From Kordia sp. SMS9 (lineage in GTDB: Bacteria > Bacteroidota > Bacteroidia > Flavobacteriales > Flavobacteriaceae), in contig NZ_CP031153.1 of NCBI RefSeq assembly GCF_003352465.1, positions 3,930,001 to 3,994,000 on the forward strand: a DNA stretch of 64,000 bases, written 5' to 3'. The notes beneath the pieces were generated by a model, which saw nothing but the letters and a program-made list of their open reading frames with translations, did no database searches and was not told the DNA's origin. Numbering within the stretch: the first letter of the stretch is position 1; each line of letters begins with the position of its first letter. Position numbers and translations under genes: made by a program. Below are positions 18,026 through 26,852 of this stretch, piece by piece.

Positions 18026-19165
18026 ATGTATACACATCCATTGGCAAATTGGTATTGCTCACATTTCGAATCGAGTTTAGGAGGTCGTTATATAACCTTA
18101 CATCATATTACTTCCCTATTGGAACAATTGCCTTCCACATTCAATTTGAAACACATCGGAACTTCGGTAGAAAATCGCCCAATTCATTCCTTAACGATCG
18201 GAAATGGCGAAAAAAAAATTCTCATGTGGTCACAAATGCACGGCAATGAATCTACCACCACAAAAGCTGTTTTTGACTTACTCAACTTCCTAAAAGAAGC
18301 TTCTGAAGCTTCTGAAACAATTTTAAAAGATTGTACGCTGTGTATCATTCCAATGCTAAATCCTGATGGCGCACATGCATATACACGTCTTAATGCGAAT
18401 GAAATCGACTTAAATCGTGATGCACAAACACTTTCACAGCCCGAAAGTGTGGTTTTAAAAACGGTGTATGAGGAGTTTCAACCAGATTACTGTTTCAATT
18501 TACACGGACAACGCACAATTTTCAGTGCAGGAAACATAGATAAATCAGCAATTGTATCGTTTTTAACGCCTTCTGAGGATGAAAAGCGCTCTATTACTCT
18601 AAACCGTGAGAAAAGCATGGAAATCATTGTAAAAATGAACGAAATGCTGCAAAAAAGCATTCCAAATCATGTTGGACGTTATGATGACGGATTCAATCTC
18701 AATTGTGTTGGAGACACCTTTCAATCACTCGGAACGCCCACTGTTTTATTCGAAGCTGGACATTTTCCGAACGACTACCAACGTGAAAACACGCGAGAAT
18801 TGATTTTTTACGCATGCATAGAAGCACTTCAATACATTGCTTCCACAGAAATTTTTGGCACCTATACAGACGCTTATTTTAAGATTCCTGAAAATAAAAA
18901 ACAGCATTATGATATCATTTTAAGAAACCTTCAAACGGAGCAAAACGAAACTTTCGATGTGGGAATTATGTACCAAGAAGTCCTTAAAAATGGAAAAATT
19001 CACTTCGAACCCTATATTGAAGACAAAAAAATGTTAAAAAAATCGTTCGCACACAAAATAATTGATTTTCAGGAGTCAATCGCTCCGAAGCATATATTTC
19101 AATCGTTTTCGCTGCAAACTGATGTTGTGGAATATTTAAGAAAATTCAATAAAATTGACAATTAG
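18026..19165 (+). CDS. M14-family zinc carboxypeptidase
   Basis: 379 residues from the ATG at 18026. Zinc ligands are visible: QMHGNEST (HxxE) near residue 72 and NLHGQRT (His) near residue 156. The catalytic Glu is in TVLFEAGHFP. MLNPDGAHAYTRLNANEIDLNRD is the family's substrate-pocket segment. There is no signal peptide, so it should act in the cytoplasm on short peptides or conjugates. It is divergent from the XRE regulator across the octamer array, so that regulator may control it. Confidence 0.87.
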   Translation: MYTHPLANWYCSHFESSLGGRYITLHHITSLLEQLPSTFNLKHIGTSVENRPIHSLTIGNGEKKILMWSQMHGNESTTTKAVFDLLNFLKEASEASETILKDCTLCIIPMLNPDGAHAYTRLNANEIDLNRDAQTLSQPESVVLKTVYEEFQPDYCFNLHGQRTIFSAGNIDKSAIVSFLTPSEDEKRSITLNREKSMEIIVKMNEMLQKSIPNHVGRYDDGFNLNCVGDTFQSLGTPTVLFEAGHFPNDYQRENTRELIFYACIEALQYIASTEIFGTYTDAYFKIPENKKQHYDIILRNLQTEQNETFDVGIMYQEVLKNGKIHFEPYIEDKKMLKKSFAHKIIDFQESIAPKHIFQSFSLQTDVVEYLRKFNKIDN

Positions 19166-19252
19166 TTAACATATCTAATGGTGTTTTATGCATTATTATT
19201 CGATTTTTTTTGGTTTTTTTGCATTATCTTTAAAAAATAATATAAGATAATC

Positions 19253-19732
19253 ATGGCAAAATTTAGGTTAGATGAAGTGGATCATCAGATATTAGACATG
19301 CTGATTGAAAATACTAGAATTCCATTTACAGACATCGCAAAGAAATTATTAATCTCCGCAGGAACGGTTCACGTTCGTGTTAAAAAATTAGAAGAAGCAG
19401 GCATCATTCGTGGCTCTTCTTTAACATTAGACTATCAAAAACTAGGATATTCATTTATTGCATACGTAGGTATATTCTTAGATAAAACCTCGCAAACAAA
19501 GTTTGTACTCAATAGAATACATGAAATTCCATACATTACGGTAGCACACATCACTACAGGAAAATTCAATATTTTCTGTAAAGTACGCGCAAAAAACACA
19601 AAACACGCAAAAGATATCATCTTTATGATTGATGATATAGAAGGTGTGTCACGCACGGAAACGATGATTTCGTTAGAAGAAAGCATTAACGACAAAAAAC
19701 GCTTGATGCATTCAATTTTCAACGATTTATAA
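19253..19732 (+). CDS. Lrp/AsnC-family transcriptional regulator
   Basis: 159 residues. The N-terminal winged helix-turn-helix starts at LDEVDHQILDMLIENTRIPF and contains ISAGTVHVRVKKLEEAGII. The C-terminal RAM (ligand-binding) domain runs from GYSFIAYVGI to about SRTETMIS. Such regulators respond to amino acids or related metabolites. Its target cannot be told from sequence. It is followed by a clear hairpin terminator, so it is not co-transcribed with the PEP carboxylase gene. Confidence 0.92.
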   Translation: MAKFRLDEVDHQILDMLIENTRIPFTDIAKKLLISAGTVHVRVKKLEEAGIIRGSSLTLDYQKLGYSFIAYVGIFLDKTSQTKFVLNRIHEIPYITVAHITTGKFNIFCKVRAKNTKHAKDIIFMIDDIEGVSRTETMISLEESINDKKRLMHSIFNDL

Positions 19733-19761
19733 AGTGAAAAGCAAAAAATATAGATTCTTAT

Positions 19762-19797
19762 ACAACCCTTGTGCTTTTCGTACGAGGGTTGTTTATT
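19762..19797 (+). terminator. intrinsic terminator after the Lrp/AsnC gene
   Basis: ACAACCCT pairs with AGGGTTGT, and the stem extends by five further pairs (two G-T) to a TTTTC loop, then a short T-rich tail. It starts 30 bp after the stop codon. The open frame of PEP carboxylase extends back through it, which supports the downstream ATG at 19826 as that gene's start. Confidence 0.7.
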
Positions 19798-19825
19798 AAA
19801 AACCAAACTTAAAATTTCAAATTTT

Positions 19826-22414
19826 ATGTCTCGTAAACCCAAATTGAAACGTTTTAATGAAAATGTTTCTTCTAAATACCAAATCTACAACAGTATTTTT
19901 ATGACCTTGCCTTTTGACGAGATCTCAAATACGGGTGCTTTATTGCCCTTATTTAGTGATACTTGCGAGCAAGGATACGATTTAGACAGAAATCCATCAC
20001 AAATTGTTGAAAAGTTCTTTGAGCGATATGTGAATCACAACAAAACAAAAGACGAAAAAAACAATCTACTCTTTCGTTTCATTCAATATATTGAGCGCCA
20101 AGTCGTACTATTTGATGCCGTAGAAGATGCCGCATTTTCCATAGTAAATAATATGGAAGGTCGTGGTACGCTTCGAAACATCAAGGAAGAAGCAGAGGAA
20201 AAACACAAGCTAGACGCGCTAAAAACCTATTTAAAGCGTTTCAAAGTCCGTCCGGTATTAACAGCACATCCAACGCAATTCTATCCAGGGCAAGTGCTAG
20301 GAATCATTACGGATTTGGCAGAAGCTATCAAAGTAGATGATTTATTGACCATCAAGAAGCTTTTGGCGCAATTAGGAAAAACACCGTTCTTCAAAAAAGA
20401 AAAACCAACGCCGTACAACGAAGCGGTAAGCTTAATCTGGTATTTGCAAAATGTGTTCTATCATTCGGCAAGTAAAATTTACAGTTACATCAAAGAAAAC
20501 ATATTTGAAGGGGAAGAAATGGACAATCAAGTCATTGATTTAGGGTTTTGGCCTGGTGGCGATCGTGATGGAAATCCGTTTGTAACTACAGATATCACAC
20601 TCAAAGTCGCAGAACGTTTGCGAAATACGATTTTAGTGAACTATTACCGCGATATACGAGATTTAAAGCGTAGAATAACGTTTAAAGGTGTTGAACAACG
20701 TTTGGTGAATTTAGAACACATGTTGTACAACAATGTGTATCTGCGAAAAGAAGAAGGCATGTTGTCATTGGCTGAATTTGAAACAGAACTAAAAGGCATC
20801 AGAGCGGTTATTATTTCAGATCATCAATCGCTTTTTGTGGCAGAATTGGATGATTTAATCAACAAAGTAAAACTATTTGGGTATCACTTTGCGATGTTAG
20901 ACATTCGTCAAGATTCGAGAGTGCATCAAGGTGTATTTGAAAATATTGTAGAAACCATGAAAGATCGCGGAGAAGCTTTATTTTCAATAGATTATATAAA
21001 TGCTTCGGAAGAAGAAAAAATCAACGTCTTAACACAAATTGATGCAACCGTAGAAGCAAAATATTTTGAAAACGAAATTACCAACGCAACAATTTCGTCT
21101 ATATATGCGATGAAAACCATCCAAGCGCGAAATGGAGAACGCGGTTCCAATCGTTATATCATCAGTAACAATCAATCGGCATTGCACGTAATGGAAGCCT
21201 TTACAATGTTGCGCTTATGCGATTGGAAACAACCCGATGTAGATGTTTCTCCGTTATTTGAAACGGTTCCCGATTTACAAGCGGCAGAAGGCGTGATGCG
21301 AACCTTGTATACCAACGAAGCGTATGCAGCACATTTGAAACGCAGAGGAAACAAACAATACATTATGCTTGGTTTCTCTGACGGAACCAAAGATGGCGGT
21401 TATTTAATGGCAAATTGGAGTATTTTTAAAGCAAAAGAAGAACTCACCGCAATTTCTCGCGAATACGGAATCAAAGTCATATTTTTTGACGGTAGAGGTG
21501 GACCGCCAGCGCGTGGAGGTGGAAAAACACATCAATTCTATGCTTCTTTAGGAAATACGGTGGAAGATGAAGAAATTCAATTAACAATCCAAGGACAGAC
21601 GATTAGCTCTAACTTTGGAACTTTAGAATCGTCTCAATACAACTTAGAGCAATTGTTAAGTTCAGGAATCTCAAATGAAATATTTTCAGGCGCAAAGGCA
21701 GAATTTTCAGAAGATGATAAAAAGACAATGGAAACCTTGGCTTCCGTAAGTTATGATGCGTATGTGGCATTTAAAAAACATCCAAGATTCTTAACGTATT
21801 TAGAGCGAATGAGTACGTTAAAATACTATGCAAAAACTAACATTGGAAGTCGTCCATCGAAACGATCGCAGTCTAAAGAGTTCAATTTCTCTGACTTACG
21901 TGCCATTCCTTTTGTGGGAAGCTGGAGTCAGTTGAAACAAAACGTTCCAGGATTTTACGGCGTTGGAACTGCGTTAGAACACATGGAGAAAAACGGTCAA
22001 TTTGAAGCCGTAGAAAAACTCTACAAAAACTCTTCTTTCTTCCGCACATTGCTTGCCAACAGTATGATGAGCTTAACGAAGTCGTTCTTTAAGTTAACGG
22101 CATATATGAAAGATAATGAGGAGTTTGGTGAATTTTGGACGGTTATTTTTGAAGAATTCAATCGTACAAAACGAATGCTTTTAAAACTAACGGGTTACGA
22201 AACCTTAATGGAAAATGAATTGGCAGGGAAAGCTTCAATTCACGCACGTGAAAAGATTGTGTTACCGTTACTTACGATTCAACAATACGCATTGCGAAGA
22301 ATTCACGAATTGCAAAAAGATCCAAATGCAGATGAAAACGAAATCAAAACCTATGAAAAAATGGTGACACGTTCGTTATTTGGAAACATAAATGCGAGTC
22401 GTAATTCGGCGTAG
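19826..22414 (+). CDS. ppc: phosphoenolpyruvate carboxylase
   Basis: 862 residues from ATG 19826, close to the usual 850-950. It forms oxaloacetate from PEP and bicarbonate, replenishing the TCA cycle. Signatures: VLTAHPTQFYPGQ with the catalytic His, GFWPGGDRDGNPFVTTDI, HFAMLDIRQDSRVH, FFDGRGGPPARGGGKTHQF (the glycine-rich active-site loop) and NIGSRPSKR. The C-terminus ends NINASRNSA, a variant of the usual NTG end. The stop codon runs straight into a dispersed repeat (GCTTCGACGAGCTCAGC). Confidence 0.96.
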   Translation: MSRKPKLKRFNENVSSKYQIYNSIFMTLPFDEISNTGALLPLFSDTCEQGYDLDRNPSQIVEKFFERYVNHNKTKDEKNNLLFRFIQYIERQVVLFDAVEDAAFSIVNNMEGRGTLRNIKEEAEEKHKLDALKTYLKRFKVRPVLTAHPTQFYPGQVLGIITDLAEAIKVDDLLTIKKLLAQLGKTPFFKKEKPTPYNEAVSLIWYLQNVFYHSASKIYSYIKENIFEGEEMDNQVIDLGFWPGGDRDGNPFVTTDITLKVAERLRNTILVNYYRDIRDLKRRITFKGVEQRLVNLEHMLYNNVYLRKEEGMLSLAEFETELKGIRAVIISDHQSLFVAELDDLINKVKLFGYHFAMLDIRQDSRVHQGVFENIVETMKDRGEALFSIDYINASEEEKINVLTQIDATVEAKYFENEITNATISSIYAMKTIQARNGERGSNRYIISNNQSALHVMEAFTMLRLCDWKQPDVDVSPLFETVPDLQAAEGVMRTLYTNEAYAAHLKRRGNKQYIMLGFSDGTKDGGYLMANWSIFKAKEELTAISREYGIKVIFFDGRGGPPARGGGKTHQFYASLGNTVEDEEIQLTIQGQTISSNFGTLESSQYNLEQLLSSGISNEIFSGAKAEFSEDDKKTMETLASVSYDAYVAFKKHPRFLTYLERMSTLKYYAKTNIGSRPSKRSQSKEFNFSDLRAIPFVGSWSQLKQNVPGFYGVGTALEHMEKNGQFEAVEKLYKNSSFFRTLLANSMMSLTKSFFKLTAYMKDNEEFGEFWTVIFEEFNRTKRMLLKLTGYETLMENELAGKASIHAREKIVLPLLTIQQYALRRIHELQKDPNADENEIKTYEKMVTRSLFGNINASRNSA

Positions 22415-22430
22415 CTTCGACGAGCTCAGC
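22414..22430 (+). repeat. dispersed repeat GCTTCGAC(G/A)AGCTCAGC
   Basis: The same 17-mer with one change is at 58565-58581 in the his operon. Here it begins at the last base of the ppc stop codon. Confidence 0.5.
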
Positions 22431-22475
22431 TGCCGCTTTTGGATTGCTTCGCGTGTTTTCTTAGATTCCTTTGAA

Positions 22476-22518
22476 ACGTCTTTGCGAGCATTTGTAAAAT
22501 GCGTGGCAATCTGTTTCT
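22476..22518 (+). repeat. dispersed palindromic repeat, ACGTCTTTGCGAG type (second copy)
   Basis: It shares both ends with the copy at 337-373. The centre forms a GCATTT/AAATGC stem (22488-22493 with 22497-22502). Confidence 0.6.
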
Positions 22519-22567
22519 TGAGAACTATAAATATCATTCCGCACTCGCTGCAGAATCTATGCATATC

Positions 22568-22620
22568 AAGATTCAGAACTTATTCTGTGCTTCACAGTAA
22601 GTTCTGAATCTTTTTCTTTT
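22568..22620 (+). terminator. strong intrinsic terminator downstream of ppc
   Basis: AAGATTCAGAACTTA (22568-22582) pairs perfectly with TAAGTTCTGAATCTT, and an inner CTGTG/CACAG stem closes a CTT loop after a 2-nt bulge. A run of T with one C follows. It lies about 150 bp after the ppc stop. A decayed copy is at 22730-22773. Confidence 0.8.
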
Positions 22621-22656
22621 TTGTGTCGCTTAGCCATTGCCTTTCTAAAACACAAA

Positions 22657-22720
22657 ACGTCTCTTCGAGTGATTTTTCAGAGTGGAGCGGAGAAAAATTG
22701 TATCGAGAAGTACTTTGAAA
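22657..22720 (+). repeat. dispersed palindromic repeat, CTTCGAGTG...TATCGAGAAGTACT type (copy 1)
   Basis: The other copies are at 58471-58525 and 60252-60306. The outer arms are shared. The inner stem is ATTTTTC/GAAAAAT here but AAATTC/GAATTT in the other two, so both arms changed together. Confidence 0.7.
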
Positions 22721-22728
22721 GAAATATA

Positions 22729-23079
22729 TCAAGATTCAGAACTATTTCTATGTTTTACAGTGAGTTCTACTTCTTGATTTCTATTATACCTTCTTGGTTT
22801 TTCTGTAGCCAACTCTTTCTGTTTGTTGATAATAATAATATCATCTTCGATATGCAAATTATCAAATTTATCATTTAAATTACTGAGTTTGATAGCTAGC
22901 TCTTGATTGGATTGTTTTTTACTTTGAATTTTGTAATCATTAGATAATTTTAGTTTTGTCAATTTATAAGTTAAAATGTACTTAGTAATAGATGAAATAA
23001 GTTTTGATACAATGTAAATTGCAGCAATTATGATTCCACCATCTAATATTACTATTCTTATAATTTGTAAAATATCCAT
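22729..23079 (-). CDS. possible small membrane-anchored protein
   Basis: 116 residues starting MDILQIIRIVILDGGIIIAA. One or two hydrophobic N-terminal segments are followed by a Lys/Asn-rich, probably coiled-coil tail. No family was recognised. The last residues are read through a decayed copy of the ppc terminator hairpin (22730-22773), so the C-terminus may be a recent extension. The upstream region carries the same AGAAAAT-N11-ATTTTCT dyad found ahead of the lipoprotein modules at 32-33.7 kb, which raises the chance that it is a real gene. Confidence 0.4.
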   Translation of the reverse strand: MDILQIIRIVILDGGIIIAAIYIVSKLISSITKYILTYKLTKLKLSNDYKIQSKKQSNQELAIKLSNLNDKFDNLHIEDDIIIINKQKELATEKPRRYNRNQEVELTVKHRNSSES

Positions 23080-23177
23080 TAACTCACCAATTTTTCAATT
23101 GTCATTCAACATTGTATGTCTACAGCATAACTTACTGTAAATCAGTGATAAATTTAAGTTAATCGAAAAATGGTTTC

Positions 23178-23247
23178 AGAAAATTATCATATTTAATTTT
23201 CTACGTATTTTTGTTAGTTTAACTTAACTTTTACGAAGTGTAGAAAA
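23178..23247 (-). promoter_or_regulatory. AGAAAAT-N11-ATTTTCT dyad and TTTTCTAC/GTAGAAAA inverted repeat
   Basis: AGAAAAT (23178-23184) and ATTTTCT (23196-23202) form a 7-bp dyad; TTTTCTAC (23197-23204) also pairs with GTAGAAAA (23240-23247). The same block occurs at 32045-32124, about 32882-32938 and 33693-33717, always upstream of a minus-strand gene. The rest of the 470-bp gap 23080-23549 is AT-rich; I see no convincing gene in it, only a possible -7 (TATCTTCG) about 50 bp before the DinB gene. Confidence 0.5.
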
Positions 23248-23549
23248 AGTGTTTTTTTAAAGTTTTTTGTGTAAGAATTTTCGCAAATATACAGATTTTT
23301 GAGTGATTTTCAACAATATAAAACTTTTTTATCGAATCTCAAGAATTATTCATTATTTCAAAAAAAATGAGTTTTTTTATTATAATGAATTTCATTGCTC
23401 AAAAATGCTTCAAAGTTTCAGGCTTCGAACAACAACATGCAAAGTTGAATTGAAATTGAAATACTTTAAAGCAAAGCATTTCCAAAAAAATAGTATCTTC
23501 GAAATTCCAAAAAAAATCAAAAACCTACAATCGTAAATCTCAAATCGCT

Positions 23550-24062
23550 ATGATTCCATTTCCCAATGCCAACGAGTACAATCCGTATTTTGAATCGTTT
23601 GTTCAGCAATACAAAGGAGAAGATATAGTAGCCGCACTTTCCAAAGGTGCCGAAGAAGTCACAGAATTAATGGCATCTCTCAAAGAAGAACAACTACAAA
23701 GTGCGTATGCGGAAGGAAAATGGACGATTAAAGAAGTGCTGCAACACATCATGGATACAGAACGCATATTTTGTAACAGAGCCTTGCGTTTTGCACGAAA
23801 TGACAAAACGGATTTACCTGGTTTTGACCAAGATGAGTATGTACCATATTCAGGCGCGAACGAACGCAATAGCATGGAAATGCTACGTGAATACAATGCG
23901 ATTCGACAAGCAACGATTACGCTTTTTAAAAGTTTTACGGATGAAATGTTAGCTAGAGTGGGCGTAGCAAGCGGCAATGAAATAACTGTTCGTGCTTTGG
24001 CATATATTACCGCAGGACACGAAAAACATCATATAAATGTCATTAACGAGCGCTATTTATAA
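23550..24062 (+). CDS. DinB-family protein
   Basis: 170 residues forming the DinB four-helix bundle. Likely metal-binding histidines are in EVLQHIMDTER (near residue 68) and in the C-terminal GHEKHHINVI. The family includes metal-dependent thiol transferases and stress-related proteins of unclear function. It resembles the second DinB-type protein at 63.3 kb only in fold; that one is secreted and this one is cytoplasmic. Confidence 0.85.
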   Translation: MIPFPNANEYNPYFESFVQQYKGEDIVAALSKGAEEVTELMASLKEEQLQSAYAEGKWTIKEVLQHIMDTERIFCNRALRFARNDKTDLPGFDQDEYVPYSGANERNSMEMLREYNAIRQATITLFKSFTDEMLARVGVASGNEITVRALAYITAGHEKHHINVINERYL

Positions 24063-24064
24063 AA

Positions 24065-24340
24065 CTATTCTTCCGAAAAATCATTCACAATACTTTCGTC
24101 TGGCGTAATTTCTTCAAAATCAGCTGCATTTACATTTGCCATGGTATAATGGAGTTTGCTGCTGACTTTTACCAAATAAATAGTGTCTTCCGTTCGGATT
24201 TCAACGGCTTCAATCGTATTATTACGATGGTCGTCAAAAATAATAATATCCTTGTCTGCATATCCGCCAGGATAGCGCTCTTGTAATAACTGAAACAATT
24301 CAGGTGTTACTTTTTTGTAGTCGATAATAGCTTTTCTCAT
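24065..24340 (-). CDS. conserved hypothetical protein, small and acidic
   Basis: 91 residues from the ATG at 24340 (a further in-frame ATG is 12 bp upstream). It starts MRKAIIDYKKVTPELFQLLQ and contains PGGYADKDIIIFDDHRN, ending in an acidic tail. No family name was recognised, but the composition and the neat fit between dinB and aroB look like a real cytoplasmic protein. Its stop is 2 bp from the convergent DinB stop. Confidence 0.65.
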   Translation of the reverse strand: MRKAIIDYKKVTPELFQLLQERYPGGYADKDIIIFDDHRNNTIEAVEIRTEDTIYLVKVSSKLHYTMANVNAADFEEITPDESIVNDFSEE

Positions 24341-24474
24341 AGAAATAATCATTAAAAAATTAATACTACGTTCTTAGGTAAATAAGGAGAATTTTAGCCA
24401 CTTAGTGCCTACTAAAAGTACGACTAATTTTTTTGATAAGAAAGAATTAATGTAACTGAACTGTATTTTTTATG

Positions 24475-25542
24475 TTAAGAATTGTAAAAATTGAAAGCTT
24501 CTACAATGGTTTCATTCGGAACGGTTTTGTCTAAAACAGGCGCACCAATATCGTTCAACAAAACGAAATTGATGTTTCCGTGTGAGTTCTTTTTGTCATA
24601 TTTCATCAAGTCGATGATAGATTCATAATCAGAATTTTCAAAAGAAACTTTGCCGTACATGTCTATGATGACACGTTTGATTTCGGCTAATTTTTCTTGT
24701 GGAAACTGTTCTTGTTTGCTGGAAATATAAGACTCCAACACCATTCCAACAGCAATCGCTTCGCCGTGTAATAACGCTTTTTTGGTTTCGTGTGTTAGCA
24801 AATAGGATTCAATGGCGTGTCCTAAGGTGTGACCAAAGTTTAAAATTTTTCGCAATCCGTGTTCCTTTGGATCTTCCGTGACAACGGCATTTTTAATGAT
24901 GACAGAATCATAAATCAACTGATCTAAATCTTCGATAGTGAAATTGGAAAGATCAATCATTTTTTTCCAGTAAGATTCGTCGTAAATCAAACCGTGTTTC
25001 AACATTTCTGCCAAACCGCTGCGCATTTCATTTGCCGGCAATGTGTTTAAGAAAGAAGTGTCAATCAATACCATTTCTGGAATATTAATTACGCCAATTT
25101 GATTCTTTAAGGTTCCCAAATCTACGCCCGTTTTCCCTCCGACAGAAGCATCAACCATGGATAATAATGAAGTTGGAACATTGATGTAAGAAATTCCGCG
25201 TTTAAACGTAGATGCCACAAATCCGCCTAAATCCGTCACAACGCCACCACCAACATTAATAATCAAGCTTTTTCGGTCAGCATCCAATTCAGAAAGTACA
25301 TTCCAAACGCCTGTACAAGTTTCAATATTCTTATGAATTTCTCCTGCGGAAATTTCAATGACTTCTACGGCAGTTTCTGTCTGTAAATTGCCCATAAAAT
25401 AGGACAAACAGTGTTCGTGCGTATTCGTATCTACCAAAATAAAAATTTTAGAATAATTCGAATTTGCCAAATGTTTGTTGAGATGTGTGTAGCAATTTGC
25501 GTTAAAATGTACTAAATAATTCGCCGCTTGAATAGAATTCAT
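24475..25542 (-). CDS. aroB: 3-dehydroquinate synthase
   Basis: 355 residues, normal length. It converts DAHP to 3-dehydroquinate using NAD and a divalent metal. Seen in order: INVGGGVVTDLGGFVASTFKRG (NAD-binding), NVPTSLLSMVDASVGGKTGVD, GLAEMLKHGLI, EHGLRKILNFGHTLGHAIES (metal ligands) and HGEAIAVGM. The final KKNSHGNINFVLL segment is also typical. It is a single gene facing proline dehydrogenase across a 96-bp divergent promoter gap. Confidence 0.96.
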   Translation of the reverse strand: MNSIQAANYLVHFNANCYTHLNKHLANSNYSKIFILVDTNTHEHCLSYFMGNLQTETAVEVIEISAGEIHKNIETCTGVWNVLSELDADRKSLIINVGGGVVTDLGGFVASTFKRGISYINVPTSLLSMVDASVGGKTGVDLGTLKNQIGVINIPEMVLIDTSFLNTLPANEMRSGLAEMLKHGLIYDESYWKKMIDLSNFTIEDLDQLIYDSVIIKNAVVTEDPKEHGLRKILNFGHTLGHAIESYLLTHETKKALLHGEAIAVGMVLESYISSKQEQFPQEKLAEIKRVIIDMYGKVSFENSDYESIIDLMKYDKKNSHGNINFVLLNDIGAPVLDKTVPNETIVEAFNFYNS

Positions 25543-25611
25543 AATCTGTAAAAACTAGTATTTGCAACAAAATAAAGCCTTTTTTAAACAAAAAAATAAT
25601 AATTCAATAAC

Positions 25612-25619
25612 TATATTTG
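25612..25619 (+). promoter_or_regulatory. -7 element TATATTTG ahead of proline dehydrogenase
   Basis: An exact TAnnTTTG match, 19 bp before the ATG. The -33 TTG is not obvious. Confidence 0.5.
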
Positions 25620-25638
25620 TCAAAGTAATTATTTATAA

Positions 25639-26805
25639 ATGGATCCTATTTTTAATAACACGGAGAATGCTTTTGCACTCAAAACAGATTCTCAACTCGA
25701 TAGAGCATATTTTTTATTCAAATTAATCTCCAATCAACCTTTAGTTCGTATTGGAACTGCGGTGACAAACTTCGCCATTAAAGCACATTTGCCTGTGGAA
25801 AGTTTGATCAGAGCGACCGTTTTTGATCATTTTTGTGGCGGAACAACAGAAGAAGAATGCTTGCCAGTCGTCGATAACATGTTTCAAAAAGGCGTGTGCA
25901 GCGTGCTCGATTATTCTGTAGAAGGAAAAGAAGAAGAAGCACAGTTTGATGCCACTTTGGAAAAAATATTGAAAATTTTAAATTTCGTCAAGGAAAAAGA
26001 TGCCATTCCATTTGCCGTGTTTAAACCCACAGGTTTTGGGCGAATTGATTTGTATGAAAAAGTAGGGAACAGCGAAACATTGTCTAGCGAAGAACAAGCA
26101 GAATGGGAGCGTGTGTTGCATCGTTTTGATGTAGTGTGTAAAAAAGCGCATGAAATGGACGTTGCCTTATTGATTGATGGTGAAGAAAGCTGGATGCAAG
26201 ACGCCGCAGATGCGATTGTGGCAGCTATGATGTTAAAATACAACAAAGAAAAAGCCATTGTATACAATACCTTGCAAATGTATCGTTGGGATCGAATGGA
26301 ATATTTACAACAGCTTCATATAGACGCGAAAGCGAAAGGATTTCATATTGGAATGAAGTTGGTGCGTGGTGCGTACATGGAAAAAGAAAATAACAAAGCA
26401 AAAGAAGAAGGGTATACATCGCCAATATGTGAATCGAAAGCAGCGACGGATGCAAATTTTGATACGGCAGTTTCCTATATGTTAGACCATTTGGAGTGCA
26501 TGGCGGTTTTTGCAGGAACGCACAACGAAGAAAGTTCGTATCAATTGGCGGAAATCATGAAGGAGAAAGGAGTTCCTAATAATGATCCGCGTGTTTGGTT
26601 TGGACAATTGTATGGAATGAGCGATCATATCAGTTTTAATTTGGCAAAAGCTGGGTATAATGTAGCGAAATACTTACCTTTTGGACCTGTAAGAGACGTA
26701 ATGCCGTATTTAATTAGAAGAGCTGAAGAAAATACTTCTGTTGCTGGACAAACTTCGAGAGAGTTAAGTTTGTTAAAACAAGAACGAAAACGAAGAAAAA
26801 TATAA
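25639..26805 (+). CDS. proline dehydrogenase
   Basis: 388 residues. The FAD-dependent (beta/alpha)8 barrel oxidises proline to pyrroline-5-carboxylate. Family blocks: AVFKPTGFGR, LLIDGEESWMQDAAD, YNTLQMYRWDRMEYL, GMKLVRGAYMEKE, AGTHNEESS, FGQLYGMSDHISFNLA and KYLPFGPVRDVMPYLIRRAEENTS with the conserved RR pair that binds the substrate carboxylate. It is the single-domain form, lacking the P5C dehydrogenase half of PutA. The N-terminal 100 residues follow the eukaryote-like PRODH pattern. Confidence 0.93.
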   Translation: MDPIFNNTENAFALKTDSQLDRAYFLFKLISNQPLVRIGTAVTNFAIKAHLPVESLIRATVFDHFCGGTTEEECLPVVDNMFQKGVCSVLDYSVEGKEEEAQFDATLEKILKILNFVKEKDAIPFAVFKPTGFGRIDLYEKVGNSETLSSEEQAEWERVLHRFDVVCKKAHEMDVALLIDGEESWMQDAADAIVAAMMLKYNKEKAIVYNTLQMYRWDRMEYLQQLHIDAKAKGFHIGMKLVRGAYMEKENNKAKEEGYTSPICESKAATDANFDTAVSYMLDHLECMAVFAGTHNEESSYQLAEIMKEKGVPNNDPRVWFGQLYGMSDHISFNLAKAGYNVAKYLPFGPVRDVMPYLIRRAEENTSVAGQTSRELSLLKQERKRRKI

Positions 26806-26852
26806 TAACCAATCTGACGAAAACCAACTACCAAAAAAAACTACTACATACC

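Noticed and set aside
23303..23536. 77-residue + strand ORF ahead of the DinB gene
   Set aside because: AT-rich, low-complexity composition, no start context, no resemblance to a protein family; it covers the probable DinB promoter.
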